Positions 34,597 through 45,299 of a DNA stretch of 64,000 nt are shown in pieces. Source of the stretch: Portulaca oleracea (taxonomy: Eukaryota > Streptophyta > Magnoliopsida > Caryophyllales > Portulacaceae); NCBI GenBank assembly GCA_029582165.1, contig CM055876.1:22406817-22470816 (forward strand). Reading direction: 5' to 3'. Numbering within the stretch: position 1 is the stretch's first letter; the number at the start of each line of letters is the position of its first letter. Under the pieces are notes generated by a model. The model had not been told where the DNA came from, made no database searches, and saw only the letters and a program-made list of their open reading frames with translations. Both the position numbers and the translations under genes were made by a program.

Positions 34597-35681
34597 TTAT
34601 GCATAATTGGACCAAAAGATAACATTACAAAAAAGGATTAAGGATCTTTAAAACGAAGATAAGAATCTCCTTCTCAAAGTTCTTAAGGATCCAAAAATGA
34701 ATGATAATGGATGAAGATAAACGAAAAGAGGGATTAATTCGTTTACCAAGATCAAATGGAAGTTTGATGAACGATGGATGAAGATAAACGATTGATAAAT
34801 GTTGATGAACGACACTCCTTGAACGTTTGAAGAATGAATGAAGATGATTGAATGCTTGATGAGTTCTTGATGAATTCTTGATGAATTCTTGATGAATGTC
34901 GTTTGAATGGTTGAATGATAATGGCGATTTGAAGCTCTCTTGAAGGATATAGGCACACCACCTTCAAGACTCTTCAATTCCTTCCTTTCACCAACTAAGG
35001 TAGCCAACCTTAGAATAGAAGAAGGGGATACTCGTTCTCCTCAAGAGAAACGAAAACTCTAGCTCAAAACTAGAGAGAAAACAACACCTTGTGTTTGTAT
35101 TTGATTTATTGAATGACTTGAATTGAATGAATACAATGGCACCCTAGGGGGTCTATTTATACTACTTTAGGGACCCCTTGGACGTGTACCTAGGGTTCAA
35201 GAAACCAAGAATCAACTATTACATCATATATCCTATTTATGACATCATAAACTCTAAAATACAACTCTAGAAAGAAATTGCTATAACTCCTTCAATACTT
35301 GTCCGTTTTCATTGATTCAAAACCATTGGAAAGCTTATTGAAAGAGCTCCAATCTGTCTTTTGATGATTTCCTCAATAGATGTATGGATCTAGAGTTATA
35401 GAGCAAAATATCGAACTGTACTTGATAAGGTCCTCCATTGCCGCGAATTCAATAAGGACTCTTATTGCCGAGAGTATTTTGAGCTCATTGATGACTTCCA
35501 TATATGAGAGTAACTCCATGTAAGCTAGAATAACATCAAGGTCCTTCATGCTTGCTTCCTTGATGTATAGAGCTTAATAAACCATTGTAATTGATGATGT
35601 CGTTGATGTTTTTGTAACTTGAAGCTAGATCAAGGTCCTCTTAGCTAACCTTGATGTATATAGCTAGGCTATTATGCATCA
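34597..35681 (-). repeat. 5' LTR of the non-autonomous element
   Basis: 1085 bases, TTATGCATAA...ATGCATCA in plus orientation. Its first bases (TT) differ from the TG at the start of the other copy. Confidence 0.9.
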
Positions 35682-35686
35682 GCTTG

Positions 35687-36434
35687 TCATCCACAAACGG
35701 ATGGACAAACGGAGGTAGTCAATCGAACCTTGGGAGCCTTGTTGAGGACATTGGTGAATAAAGAAAAGAAGAGTTGGGATACTTTGTTAAGCATTGCCAT
35801 GTTTGCTTATAATAGAAGTCCTAATCGTGCTACAAAGTTATCTCCATTTGAAGTTGTCTATGGAAGAAATCCACTTAAACCCATGGATTTATCTCCTATC
35901 TCTACATCTACGAAGTTTAGTTTTGAAGCAAGTAAAAGAGTAGAGGAGATTAAGAAGTTACATGAGGAAGTTCGTGAGAAGATTAAGAGGTATACTCAAA
36001 AGGTTGAAGAGAAAATAAATCAAAAGAGGAAGAAAGTTATATTCAAGCCTGGAGATTTAGTATGGTTACACTTGAAGAAAGAGAGATTTCCAAGTAAGAG
36101 AAAAGGGAAATTGAAACCGAGAGGTGAAGGTCCTTATGAGGTCTTAGAAAGACTTGGTGATAACGCTTGTCGCTTGAAGATGGAAGATGAGTATGAAGGA
36201 AGTTGTACTTTCAATGTGTGTGATCTTAAGCCCTATTATAATGACGATGAAGAAATTCCAAGTTTGAGGGCAAACTCTTTTCAAGAAAGGGAGAATGATG
36301 CATATCATACTTCAATGCATCAGGAGGAAGCCCTAAAGGACCTTACCAGTCTGCTACAAATTGTTTCAAGTGGTTACATTGCGAATATCTCCAAAATTAA
36401 GGGACTTTTGAGCTCCTTATCTCAAGAGTCTTGA
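35687..36434 (+). CDS. chromovirus polyprotein, part 2 (integrase C-terminal half)
   Basis: It resumes in phase after the nested element with HPQTDGQTEVVNRTL, which holds the catalytic Glu, then FAYNRSPNRATKLSPFEVVY, a coiled-coil-like Lys/Glu stretch, FKPGDLVWLHLKKERFP and GPYEVLERLGDNACRLKM. There is no clear chromodomain. The last 46 codons (from 36296) lie inside the 3' LTR, so the polyprotein ends within the LTR; some CRM-type chromoviruses are reported to do the same. Parts 1 and 2 total 1485 codons plus stop. Confidence 0.9.
36283..36295 (+). other. polypurine tract of the chromovirus
   Basis: AAGAAAGGGAGAA directly before the 3' LTR. It lies inside the coding frame, so it is also translated. 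Confidence 0.85.
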
Positions 36435-36990
36435 AGTTCTCATTTAGCTATGTGGAAGGGTTATTCCTTATGTACATTTTGGCTTTTGAATCTTTAGTAT
36501 TGGAGTTGTATTTTAGGAGATATTCTATTTTCTTTAAAGGGCCTTTGTTGTAAGTGTCGCCTAAAGGGCCTTGCTGGGTTGACGTCTTTAGGGAGGGGTG
36601 TTCCTATTCCTATAAATAGACCCCTTAGGTCTCTTGTAAAGACATCTCATTCATATTGATAATAAACACAAATCTCTCTAAAGTTGATGCTTTAGTTTCT
36701 CTCTAGTTTTGGCTAGAAAACGAATTACCTTTGGGTTTTTCGTGTGAAATCTTCTCTTCTAATCCAAGATTGAGCATTCTTGGGTGGTGTAAAGGAGGAG
36801 TAGGAGCTCTTGAAGATTGTGGTGTGGCTGTATCAATCCGAGGAGTTTCGTTGCTCATTCTATCAAAGTTACCCCTGTTCAGATCGCTATTCAAAGGTCC
36901 TTCTTGATTCATCTCTTGCAAGTTCTTACTTGTGTTTTGATCCGTGTTCTTTCTTGGCATTTTGGTTGTCTTGTGATCCATTATGCATCA
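36296..36990 (+). repeat. 3' LTR of the chromovirus
   Basis: 695 bases; identical in outline to 25366-26079 apart from a 19-base deletion and two noticed substitutions. Its first 139 bases encode the end of the polyprotein. Confidence 0.92.
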
Positions 36991-37521
36991 GTTGCTGCTG
37001 CTCGACATTCATCGCCACACCAACCAACTCCAGCCACCACCACTCCACCTCCAGCCACCCTTACTTCGACGCTGATCATCGCCCCACCACATTCCGACCG
37101 CCGCTCCACCATTTCCGGCCACTATCGCCGCCAGAACGCACCAACCCACCCCCCCTCTGTTGCTCACCTTCAAGACCCGAGCATCACCATACCACCACTC
37201 ACGCAACCACCTCAAACCACCTCCTTCCCCCACCTTCCCGTCGCAGACCACCTCCCCTCTGTTTTCCGACCACCACACGCCGGTCACTGCTCCGTCTCAC
37301 CGCCCAGAACCCCCGCTGCTGTCATCGTTGTTTTCGGCGTTGTTGCTGCTGCTACGGCCATCGCTACTGCTCGAACTCCTTCGACCCGCACTGAGACCCC
37401 GACGACCTCGGCCATCGTCCGACGATTCCACCGCCGCTGTCGTCATTCCCGGAGTCGCCGTTGTCCGCACAGATCGCCATCCTTTTTGCCCAGTAAAGCC
37501 CTAACCTTAATACTCTAACCT

Positions 37522-38143
37522 TATTGTTATTATTACTATTATTATTATTATTATTATTATGGTCATTAATGTGTTATGATTTTATGGTATTATTTATTCT
37601 TATAAATTCATGTTACAATCTAGTGATAGAAAATGTTTACTGTTGTAGTTTTATTATTTATCTTTACAAATTAATATGTGTGAGCTGTATTGTTATTTCA
37701 TATAGTTTTTTTTTAGGGTGTTTAAGTGTTTAATGTCTTCGATACTTCATGTTTTTGTTAAGCCTTCATATTATTACTACCAGTAAGTTTCATATTATAT
37801 ATATTAATTAGTTTCATATAGTTATTATTAAGTTTCCATGTTATTATTATTATGTTCCATATTGTTACTAAGATTTTATGCTATTATTTTAAGGTCATAT
37901 TATTTATAAGTTTTCATATTATCATTTATGAGGATATTATTATCAAGTTTTTCATTATATTAATAAGTTCATACTATTATTTTGAAGTTCATACTATTAA
38001 TAAGTACTTTTTGCTATTAAAATTATTAAAATCGTATTATTATAAAAGTTTCATAAATTATTATTAAGTTTCATGATTTTATTAAAGTTTCGTATTATTA
38101 TTATTATAACGTTCCGTGTTATTATTATTGTTATAAGGTTCCG

Positions 38144-38183
<40 letters not shown>

Positions 38184-38266
38184 ACGTTCCGTGTTATTAT
38201 TATTGTTATAAGGTTCCGTGCTATTATTATTATTATAAGGTTCCGTGTTATTATTATAATGATTCA

Positions 38267-38305
<39 letters not shown>
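37522..38305. repeat. ATT/TTA trinucleotide-rich region in LTR copy 2
   Basis: Runs of ATT units (37522-37560, 38090-38180, 38260-38305) with repeats of GGTTCCGTGTTATTATT and AAGTTTCAT between them. A shorter version lies at 23150-23290 in copy 1. Frames rich in Ile or Asn here come from the repeat and are not genes. Confidence 0.85.
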
Positions 38306-38306
<1 letters not shown>

Positions 38307-39840
38307 ATAGAGTTTCATGTAATTATTTTAAAGTTCATATGATTAATATTAAAAGTTTCACATTATTAGCATCAAAGTTTCATATGTCTTAGTATTAAAA
38401 GTTTCATATACTTTGGTATTAAAATTTTATAAAGTTTTCATGTTGTTATGTGGTAATATGATTATTATGTTCAAAAACCTTACGTTAATAGTATTGTTAA
38501 AAGTATTAGTATCGGGTTATGGTTTTAAATGTGTTGTTTCGATTTTATTATTTATCTTTAGGAAGTGTGTGTGTGTGTGATGTTCATGTTTCCTTAATAG
38601 TTACGCTCGATACATGGTTAACTAACTTATAAGAAAAGGCTAAGGTTGGGTATGGTAGGATTAGTGCGTAGAAGTCGAGTTTTAATTTTAGAAGTTTTTA
38701 TTCGAATTCTAGGTCCGAGCGAGAAGACGCGATAGTTAGCTCCCGTGTGTAAGTAATTTCAATAAAGAGAAGCTATCAGGTAATGTCTATGCCCTAATCC
38801 CCAGTGGATGCTCTTTAACTGTTTTATTGGTTTTTACTGCGTTTTTGGAACTTGCATCCCGAAGGGGGCCTTTAAATGAAACTAGACTGTCTGTTTGATT
38901 GAGAAAGTGATTAATCTGTGTTTGATAAAGTTTGGACATTCATTGGTTTTTGTGTTGAAAAGTGTGTTGATTTGGAAATTGTGGTTTAACAGTATTGATT
39001 TTGGAAATGTTGGATTTGGAAATGTTGGTACTGAAATGATGAGATATGAAACCTGACTAATTAAAGGCTATGAGAAATGCGGGTTCGGGCAGTCTTCCCT
39101 TAGACCAGGTGGAACCTGTGAGGGGGACTATCAAGAGACCAGGTAATGCCTGGTAATGTGGTTGTGAGTTATGCGCTGATCAGCCGAATGGAATTGTTTA
39201 TGCGAGTCCGTGGGACTCCGAAGAAAGGAAAAGAAAAGTACTGAGATATGTTTATGCAAGTCCTTGGGACTCCGAAGTATGTTCTGCGAGTCTTTTACTC
39301 CGAGGGGTAGTGTGGAAACCCCGCCCGCTTTAAAATATGGAAACGGTAAGATTGTCTGGTAAAAGTTTTTTTTGGAAATGTTTGACTTGTTTCGCCTTCC
39401 CTCAAAAAGTATTGAAATGAATTGTATAATGTTTTTAACAGTTAGGGGTAGACATTATTGAGGTTCCCCCCCCCCCCCCCCATGTTTGTAACGTTTTGTT
39501 TTTAGGTGAAGGCTTTTGTGATGGGGACGGGAACTAGAAGTGAGGACGTGAGTCTTGAAGTTAGAAGTTTTGAGAATATAGCTTTATTCGTGTTTTAGAA
39601 TTGAAGTCGGTAAATGTTTAATATGTGTTGTCTCAAAAATTCGAGTTTCTTCCGTTTGTAAAATTGAAGTAAATAATTAGTTGTCGTTAGGTCCTCTTTC
39701 TTGCCTTGTATTCCTTCGGGGATACGGCAGTAACGCCCAAGTTAATAAAAAGAAAAAAATGAATCTTCCGCTGTTGATGTTAGTAAATGTTTAACCTTGA
39801 CCGTTAAGTTTATAATTTAAATTTTTGGGGCGTTACAGAA

Positions 39841-39852
39841 TGGTATCAGAAC
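39841..39852 (+). other. primer-binding site after LTR copy 2
   Basis: TGGTATCAGAAC, a tRNA-Met-type primer site three bases beyond the GTTACA end of the LTR. It confirms the LTR border and shows copy 2 was a 5' LTR. Confidence 0.8.
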
Positions 39853-40590
39853 TTCAAATTGATTGGTTGAAGATATGCATCTAGCCATGGATAATAATTT
39901 TCCCCAAGGCTGAGTGCATTTTTGGAAGTTATCCCAGGACCACCATGAGGAGGTACACCAATAATATCAACCCATACCCGCCTTGAATTAGCGGATTCAC
40001 ATACAGACCATGGTCTTATATCACTGAACCAATCAGTGAGTTCCATCGGATTCTCCAGTTCTTCCTTCATTTCTTGTACAGACTGGAAAGTGAGCAAGTA
40101 TTTCACCCCACTGAGGGCTAAGATCTTTGATAGTGGCCCGAAATTATCTTTAATCAAATAAGCCAGTGTATCGAGATCCCTGGGAGCATTCGCCATGCAG
40201 ACCAGACTTCGTTGTAACCATTCTAAAAACTCTTCATTAGTGTCTCCCTTAACTCTGTAATTTACTTCCTCTATAGAACTGTTTGTTGAAGTTTTTGGGA
40301 TCCAGATCTGCTTATTCTTCCAACCGACATTCTGTTTATAAGCTTTCCTCCCTCTTGCCCAATCAACAATGATTCGGTTGCCTCTCACCACCGATTGATT
40401 TAGTCTGTTGATGCATTCCTTTGCATCCTGCATTCGCCTCACTTCTATGAATCCAAAGTTTGAGTACGCTCTCCTTCGGACGATAGCTGCTGATGACCTT
40501 ATATCTACAAATCTCCCAAAAATGCCTTTGAGGCCATACCTATCCAGATTCTTCGGCAGATTGCCGACGAAGATCGTTGATGAAGCCTAT
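39846..40590 (-). pseudogene. LINE ORF1 fragment with RNA-recognition motif (BNR-like)
   Basis: An RRM is read from about 40590: IFVGNLPKNLD (RNP2-like), then AYSNFGFIEV (RNP1-like) and GNRIIVDWARGRKAYKQN. This is followed by a LINE ORF1 region with FGPLSKILALSGVKYLL, ENPMELTDWFSDIRPWSV and RRVWVDIIGVPPHG. The Trp-rich end is typical of plant LINE ORF1 proteins, and the RRM type is the one described for beet BNR LINEs. Stops upstream of the RRM and truncation at 39846, beside a gypsy primer site, make it a fragment. ORF1 proteins bind LINE RNA. Confidence 0.75.
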
Positions 40591-40882
40591 GAGGCCATAC
40601 ACATTTTTCACCCCATTTCCCATGACCATTGGACTTTTAAATATAGTTGGATGGACTATAATATGGGACGGAGGTAGTAACACTCCCCTTAAATGTCTAT
40701 TGCCAAAAATAAATATATCTCATTAAAATCTTACCCAAAAGAATAAACTTTTTCTCTGAGGTCGTAGCACTCATCCGACCTCTCTTAAACAACTTCTCTA
40801 TTATTCGTATCATACTTGATTTTTACCTCAGATGGATTACACTTTAACTAATGATAGAATATGTTGAAAACATAACACTAAA

Positions 40883-42706
40883 TCAAGCAATAGATTGATT
40901 AGATTTAGATTTGGATTCGCTAAACCAAGTAGTGAATCTGTCGAGAGTATTTTCATCGGCCCGGTAGTGATTTTGGGTAAATTCCAGATAATCTGACCAT
41001 GTGAAATCAGGGTACTTTCTTGGATGACTAATTTCCTCTGGAGGCTTCACAACTTTGTCAGCTCTTGGGTTCATAAAGAAGGCCAATGACTTCCTTTCCT
41101 TGCTTTTATTCACAACTGCTCTGTGTAAACAACTCTTATACTTTCCATTTGATAGTGCCTGCACTCCCATCACATTATATTGAAAAAAAATCAAACTAAT
41201 GGAGCAAATTCTTTTATGTTTCCTAATGAGGAAAAACTTTAACTATTTTATCAGTTAAATTAATTGAAACCCACAACTAGATTATTGGGCTTATGTTGCC
41301 TGGCCTCAGGCTGGGATGAGGTACTTTCACATCGTGGGGTATATATGTATGTTTACGCATGTGTTCTGTGATATGAAAGTAAATATATGGCTAAAACATT
41401 AAATATATCAGCTTCATCTATATCTATATATTTTATTAAAATAAGACATGCATATGATATGTAACAAATTGTCACATGGCAATCATAGGTAACAAATTAA
41501 ATTTCAAAAATGAATTCTCTTAAGTTTCTTAGATTTAATTGATACTTTATTACATCACAAGTATGAAAATTAGTATATCTAAATTAAGTATAAAATTTCA
41601 ATATATCTAAATAATTGATACTCAATTTATTTAGTTTATTACAATACAATTATTGAAATAATTCGCATTGACAACAGAAAAAAGATAATACTTATGACAA
41701 TATTTGATACAATTGCACAAAAATAAAGTATATATAGTTAGGAGGATCGGACAACAATTGTAATGGACCACAAGCATGACACAATAAATTTCTTAAAATG
41801 TTATAGAAGGCTTTAGTTTACAAAATAATGTAAACCTTAGCAAATTCCATATCACTCATTCAACCAAACGTTGAAAAAATAAAGGGGAAACATATTTACA
41901 ATTAAATCAAAAACTAACAAATATGACAAAATAATTCATACATTACATGCACACATGCACATGCACACACATACATATATATCTATAAACATACACTCAT
42001 AAATATAAACACATTCCAATTACATTCTACTTCTAGGATCACTAGAATGAGAAAATGTACCTTGAAGGTGTCGCCAATGTTAACGACGAGAGCATCCCTG
42101 CGGGGTTCAACAACCTGCCATTTATTATCAACAAAAACTTCAAGTCCTGCAACTTGCTGTTGGGAAAGTATGGTTAGGGATGTGGGATCGCAGTGGGGGC
42201 CAGTTCCAAGGACAAGATTAGGCTCTTTGCATGGCGGGTAATAGTTGCACCTCATTGTAGAGCATGCATCTTCAAAGAATTCTCGATAGTAGTTTCTCTC
42301 TACTCCTAGGCTTAGTCCCAGTAGCTCCATTATTGTCAAGGATAAGTTATTCATTGCGTCGCAGTACCTTTTATATATCGTCCTACACCACCGAAAAAAA
42401 AAAAAGCAAAAATTATTATGATATACATCTACGTCAATATGTGTCTTGCTTAATTAGGTATTGGGTCAAAATATACCAACGTCGTCTACTTACAAAAACT
42501 ATTTTCCTAGACTCGTTATTTTGTTTTAGGGTGTGTTTGATTGGGATGAAAATCATTTTCTGAAAAATGATTTTTCTATTTTCCGGTGTTTAGTGATTAG
42601 AAAATGGAGAAAACCATTTTTCAAAAAAATGTTTTTCCCCTACCTCTCTGTAAATTATTTTACTGACTCCAACCTAATGAAAAGTGAAAACCATTCTCTC
42701 ACTCTC

Positions 42707-42737
<31 letters not shown>

Positions 42738-43648
42738 CTTCTTTCTCTATCTCCTTTTCTACCACTCTCTCTCACACACGTATTTTAATCTCTGTTTATT
42801 TATTATCAAACTGGTGAAAATCATTTTTCAGAAACATCATTTTCTTGTGTATCAAACACAAGAAAATATCAAATGAAAATTCATTTTCTAAAAGAAAACA
42901 TTTTACAAAGAAAACTATTTTCCTAGAAAACAGTTTTCCTTTGCACCAAAAACACCCTTAGTTTAATTTAAAGGAAAATGAAGAAAAAAATGTTGCCCTA
43001 AGGAATTAATTACGAATCGGTTTGTCCTGATAGATTTATATATTAGCATAAATGTAGCTAAGAATTCGTCACAATTATTTTGAAACTATAAGTATAATTT
43101 GCAAATCAAGTTGTGTCTAACCCCATAGGCTCAAAGTCGGTGCCTAATATAGAGGCAAAGTAGTCTAGCACTGTGGGGTGAGAGTTTTTGAGGGTATAAA
43201 GGAATGACAGAGTCTCTTTCCATGGCAAGTTTGTAGAAAATCGGTCTGCATGGGCTTGTGACAAACCAGACACAATTCCAGGTATTTTAAGAGCTTTCAA
43301 CTTTTTGTCAGCAGGTAGTTTGAAGAACTCATCAAGAAAATTATAGGCCTCATCAATGAGTTTTGGATCAACTCCATGGTTAATCACTTGAAAAAAATCC
43401 GTGTTGTGTACAAGCAATCCTGAGAAGTTCAGAGGCATGTTGTGTTGCTTCAATATCCCCTTTGAGGAATCCCTCGAGGTCTATCACTATCACATATCGA
43501 ACTTCTCTTTGGGTAGTCCTATATCGTCGAGATTCCAAACAAAGCTCTTAGGGACCTTCGACTGGTTTGGAGAAGATGATGGGTTTTGAGATTTTGGGTT
43601 GTCCCATGGGGAGAGCCAATGTGAATGAACAGAGACAACTGAATTCAT
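40883..43648 (-). pseudogene. gibberellin 20-oxidase, three exons, exon 1 frameshifted
   Basis: A 2-oxoglutarate/Fe(II) dioxygenase that would oxidise C-20 of gibberellin precursors in the cytosol. Exons: 43648-43122, 42382-42061 and 41158-40883, with GT-AG introns at family-typical places; total 374 codons, the normal length. Motifs: LPWKETLSF, NYYPPCKEPNLVLGTG, iron ligands in PHCDPTSLTIL and SCLHRAVVN, and the 2-oxoglutarate Arg in RKSLAFF. Exon 1 is broken twice: one base is missing near 43525 (after LPKE), so translation stops after ~52 residues, and a T is extra in the 7-T run near 43390 before QVINHGVD. The two shifts cancel. Either a recent pseudogene or two assembly errors. Other DOXC enzymes are unlikely given the motifs. 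Confidence 0.85.
42529..42957. mobile_element. Tourist-like MITE in GA20ox intron 1
   Basis: 429 bases flanked by TTA (42526-42528, 42958-42960). Ends GGGTGTGTTTGAT and ACCAAAAACACCC are imperfect inverted repeats, and long subterminal inverted segments of the type GAAAATCATTTTC follow. TTA duplication and GGG ends fit PIF/Harbinger Tourist MITEs. A (TCTA)n run lies at about 42707-42737. Confidence 0.8.
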
Positions 43649-43736
43649 TTTCAAGACAAACTTCAATTGCTAGAGTTTTGTTGTTTGGGGTTATGTAAGG
43701 TATGAATGAGATGACAGTTGCTTACTTATTCAAACA

Positions 43737-43744
43737 TATTTATA
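43737..43744 (-). promoter_or_regulatory. probable TATA box of the GA20ox gene
   Basis: TATAAATA on the minus strand about 90 bases upstream of the ATG at 43648, a normal plant spacing. Confidence 0.6.
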
Positions 43745-44032
43745 GGGATAATTTGAGGACTATCATTGTGAAGTTATGGAATATTAGTAGATGGATGACA
43801 GTTTATTATTAGGTGTGTATATATGAATACAATATTGATCAAAATTGATGTATGGATATCATTTCTAAAGGTGTAAGCACAATCAATTAGGATTTGCTTC
43901 ACTTTCAATATATGAGAGCTTTATGGTGTAAATTTTTTTTTTTACATTAATTTTCCTTACAGAAGATAGGTATTCATTAATAAAAAGTCCCACTACCCCA
44001 TCAACAATGATAACAATCTCACAAGAACTTAT

Positions 44033-45038
44033 TGTTAGAACCCCTCGAGAACCTCAATAGACTCAGGCTCAAGGACCTTGGCAGACACAGGTTTAAGGAC
44101 CTTGGCGACTGGAACGGTTTTGAATGAAAGTTAAAATTCGAATATTATTGGCATATAATCTGGATCTTAGAGTGATACTTTTCTGATTATTTTTATAGAT
44201 TTGTTACCTCATTTCATGATATCAAAATCAATATCCAAATCCAATAATATGTTTACTAATTAATATTGGCATACCTCTCTTGGAACGTATCAAACCATTT
44301 AAGCAAGGATTGATTGTTGTAATTCCAGCAAGAAATCAATGAGAAACCGATTTTGTGAAGATCTTTAACGATATCTTGCCAATTGAAAGCTCCTTTCAAA
44401 GCCTTACAAGTCCAACACTCACCTCACCCTTTGGGTATAAAAAGAGGACAAAGATAGAGAAAAAAGTGAGGGAAACACTCCACTCCACAAAACAGACGCA
44501 TCGTAATTTCACATCCTTTAGTCTTATGTATCATAAGTCCCTTGATCTGAACGTATAAATCTTGTAATGAGACATGTAATTAAGTGAGTTGGGAAACTCA
44601 CTTGGGTAGCTAAGTATTCTTAATGCTTGGTGAGTTGTAGATCAACGGTACGGTATTGTCTTGATTGAGTACGTTGTAGATCAATAAGGACGTGCCTTCT
44701 TGATTGAGTTCTTTGTAAGCTTGCCTTGGAGGTATTCAAGGGAGCCGAGATTGAGGACATAGTTGTACTTCTTCAGTGAACAAGAAGTAAAGTGGTTCAA
44801 AAGCCTAAGTGAAGATAAGCTTAGGTTGGGTGACGTAGCCCTATTTGTAAGGGTGAACATTGGCTAAATTTTCGTGTATTATCTTCTTTATATTTTCTCA
44901 TTTACATTTCGTTTTCATACCTTCTCCTTGGCTATGCGAAGGATCTTGATTGACTTGTGTGTTAAGTTTTATAGCTTTGACTTGATTTTAGCCAACCACC
45001 TCAGTCAACCCCCTCCAAGGGTTCTTTCACTTATCACA
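44033..45038 (+). mobile_element. probable Ty1/copia LTR remnant
   Basis: It starts TGTTAGAACCCC and ends ATCACA, followed by TGGTGTTATAC, a worn tRNA-Met primer site. A TATAAAAAG box lies at 44436. The downstream part (AGTGGTTCAAAAG, GGTGACGTAGCC) has the look of copia R-U5 sequence. No internal coding region follows. Termini are only moderately supported. Confidence 0.5.
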
Positions 45039-45299
45039 TGGTGTTATACTCTATAATAATAAACTCACCCCACAATTAAAATAAGTACATTGAGATACTA
45101 ATCAATCAACTTGTATAAATTAATTAATTTCTACAAATCTATGAAAATTCGCACATATGCTAGCTAAGAGAAAAATTCACCCAAAAGGTTGGACATTGAC
45201 TAGAGAAAAGACCTACTCCAAGGCAAGACAGACTCACATTAGAGAAAAGATGAAGCTAAAGTTTATATACTAAATTCAACAGAATTTGTCAGTCTTTAA

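Larger units (their letters stand above)
30051..35681 (-). mobile_element. non-autonomous retrotransposon related to the chromovirus, with vestigial gag-pol
   Basis: 5.6-kb element on the minus strand inserted in the chromovirus integrase. GCTTG is duplicated at 30046-30050 and 35682-35686. LTRs are 34597-35681 (5') and 30051-31132 (3'); ends are TGATGCAT and ATGCATCA, the same eight bases as the host chromovirus. The primer site is of tRNA-Met type and the purine tract resembles the host's. The interior holds four shrunken frames clearly derived from gag, protease, reverse transcriptase/RNase H and integrase zinc-finger regions, without catalytic motifs. The LTR start at 34597 is TTATGCAT, a change from TGATGCAT. 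Confidence 0.88.
25366..36990 (+). mobile_element. Ty3/gypsy chromovirus (Reina/CRM-like), complete apart from a nested insertion
   Basis: LTRs 25366-26079 and 36296-36990 share TGATGCATATCAT...TTATGCATCA. GTTGC is duplicated at 25361-25365 and 36991-36995. It has an initiator-tRNA-Met primer site, one gag-pol frame and a purine tract. I noticed only two substitutions between the LTRs plus one 19-base deletion in the 3' copy between short GCCTTG repeats, so insertion was recent. Its integrase region is split by a second retrotransposon at 30051-35681. Clade is judged from polyprotein motifs and LTR termini; no chromodomain is obvious. Confidence 0.92.
24727..39837 (+). mobile_element. gypsy/chromovirus-type LTR copy 2 (tandem unit 2), split by nested elements
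   Basis: It repeats the flank (24727-24832) and LTR start (24833, second start 24938). It is interrupted at 25366-36990 by another retrotransposon, then continues from 36991 to a complete end TTTGGGGCGTTACA at 39837. It is followed by GAA and a TGGTATCAGAAC primer site. Start TGTAA and end TTACA are inverted. Without the insertion the LTR is about 3.3 kb. It contains ATT-rich arrays, a run of C near 39466-39480 and short GAGTCC(G/T)TGGGACTC repeats near 39205-39290. No internal coding region follows: a LINE fragment begins within a few bases. Confidence 0.8.

Noticed and set aside
38073..38342. Ile-rich and Asn-rich frames
   Set aside because: They are translations of ATT repeats on the two strands.
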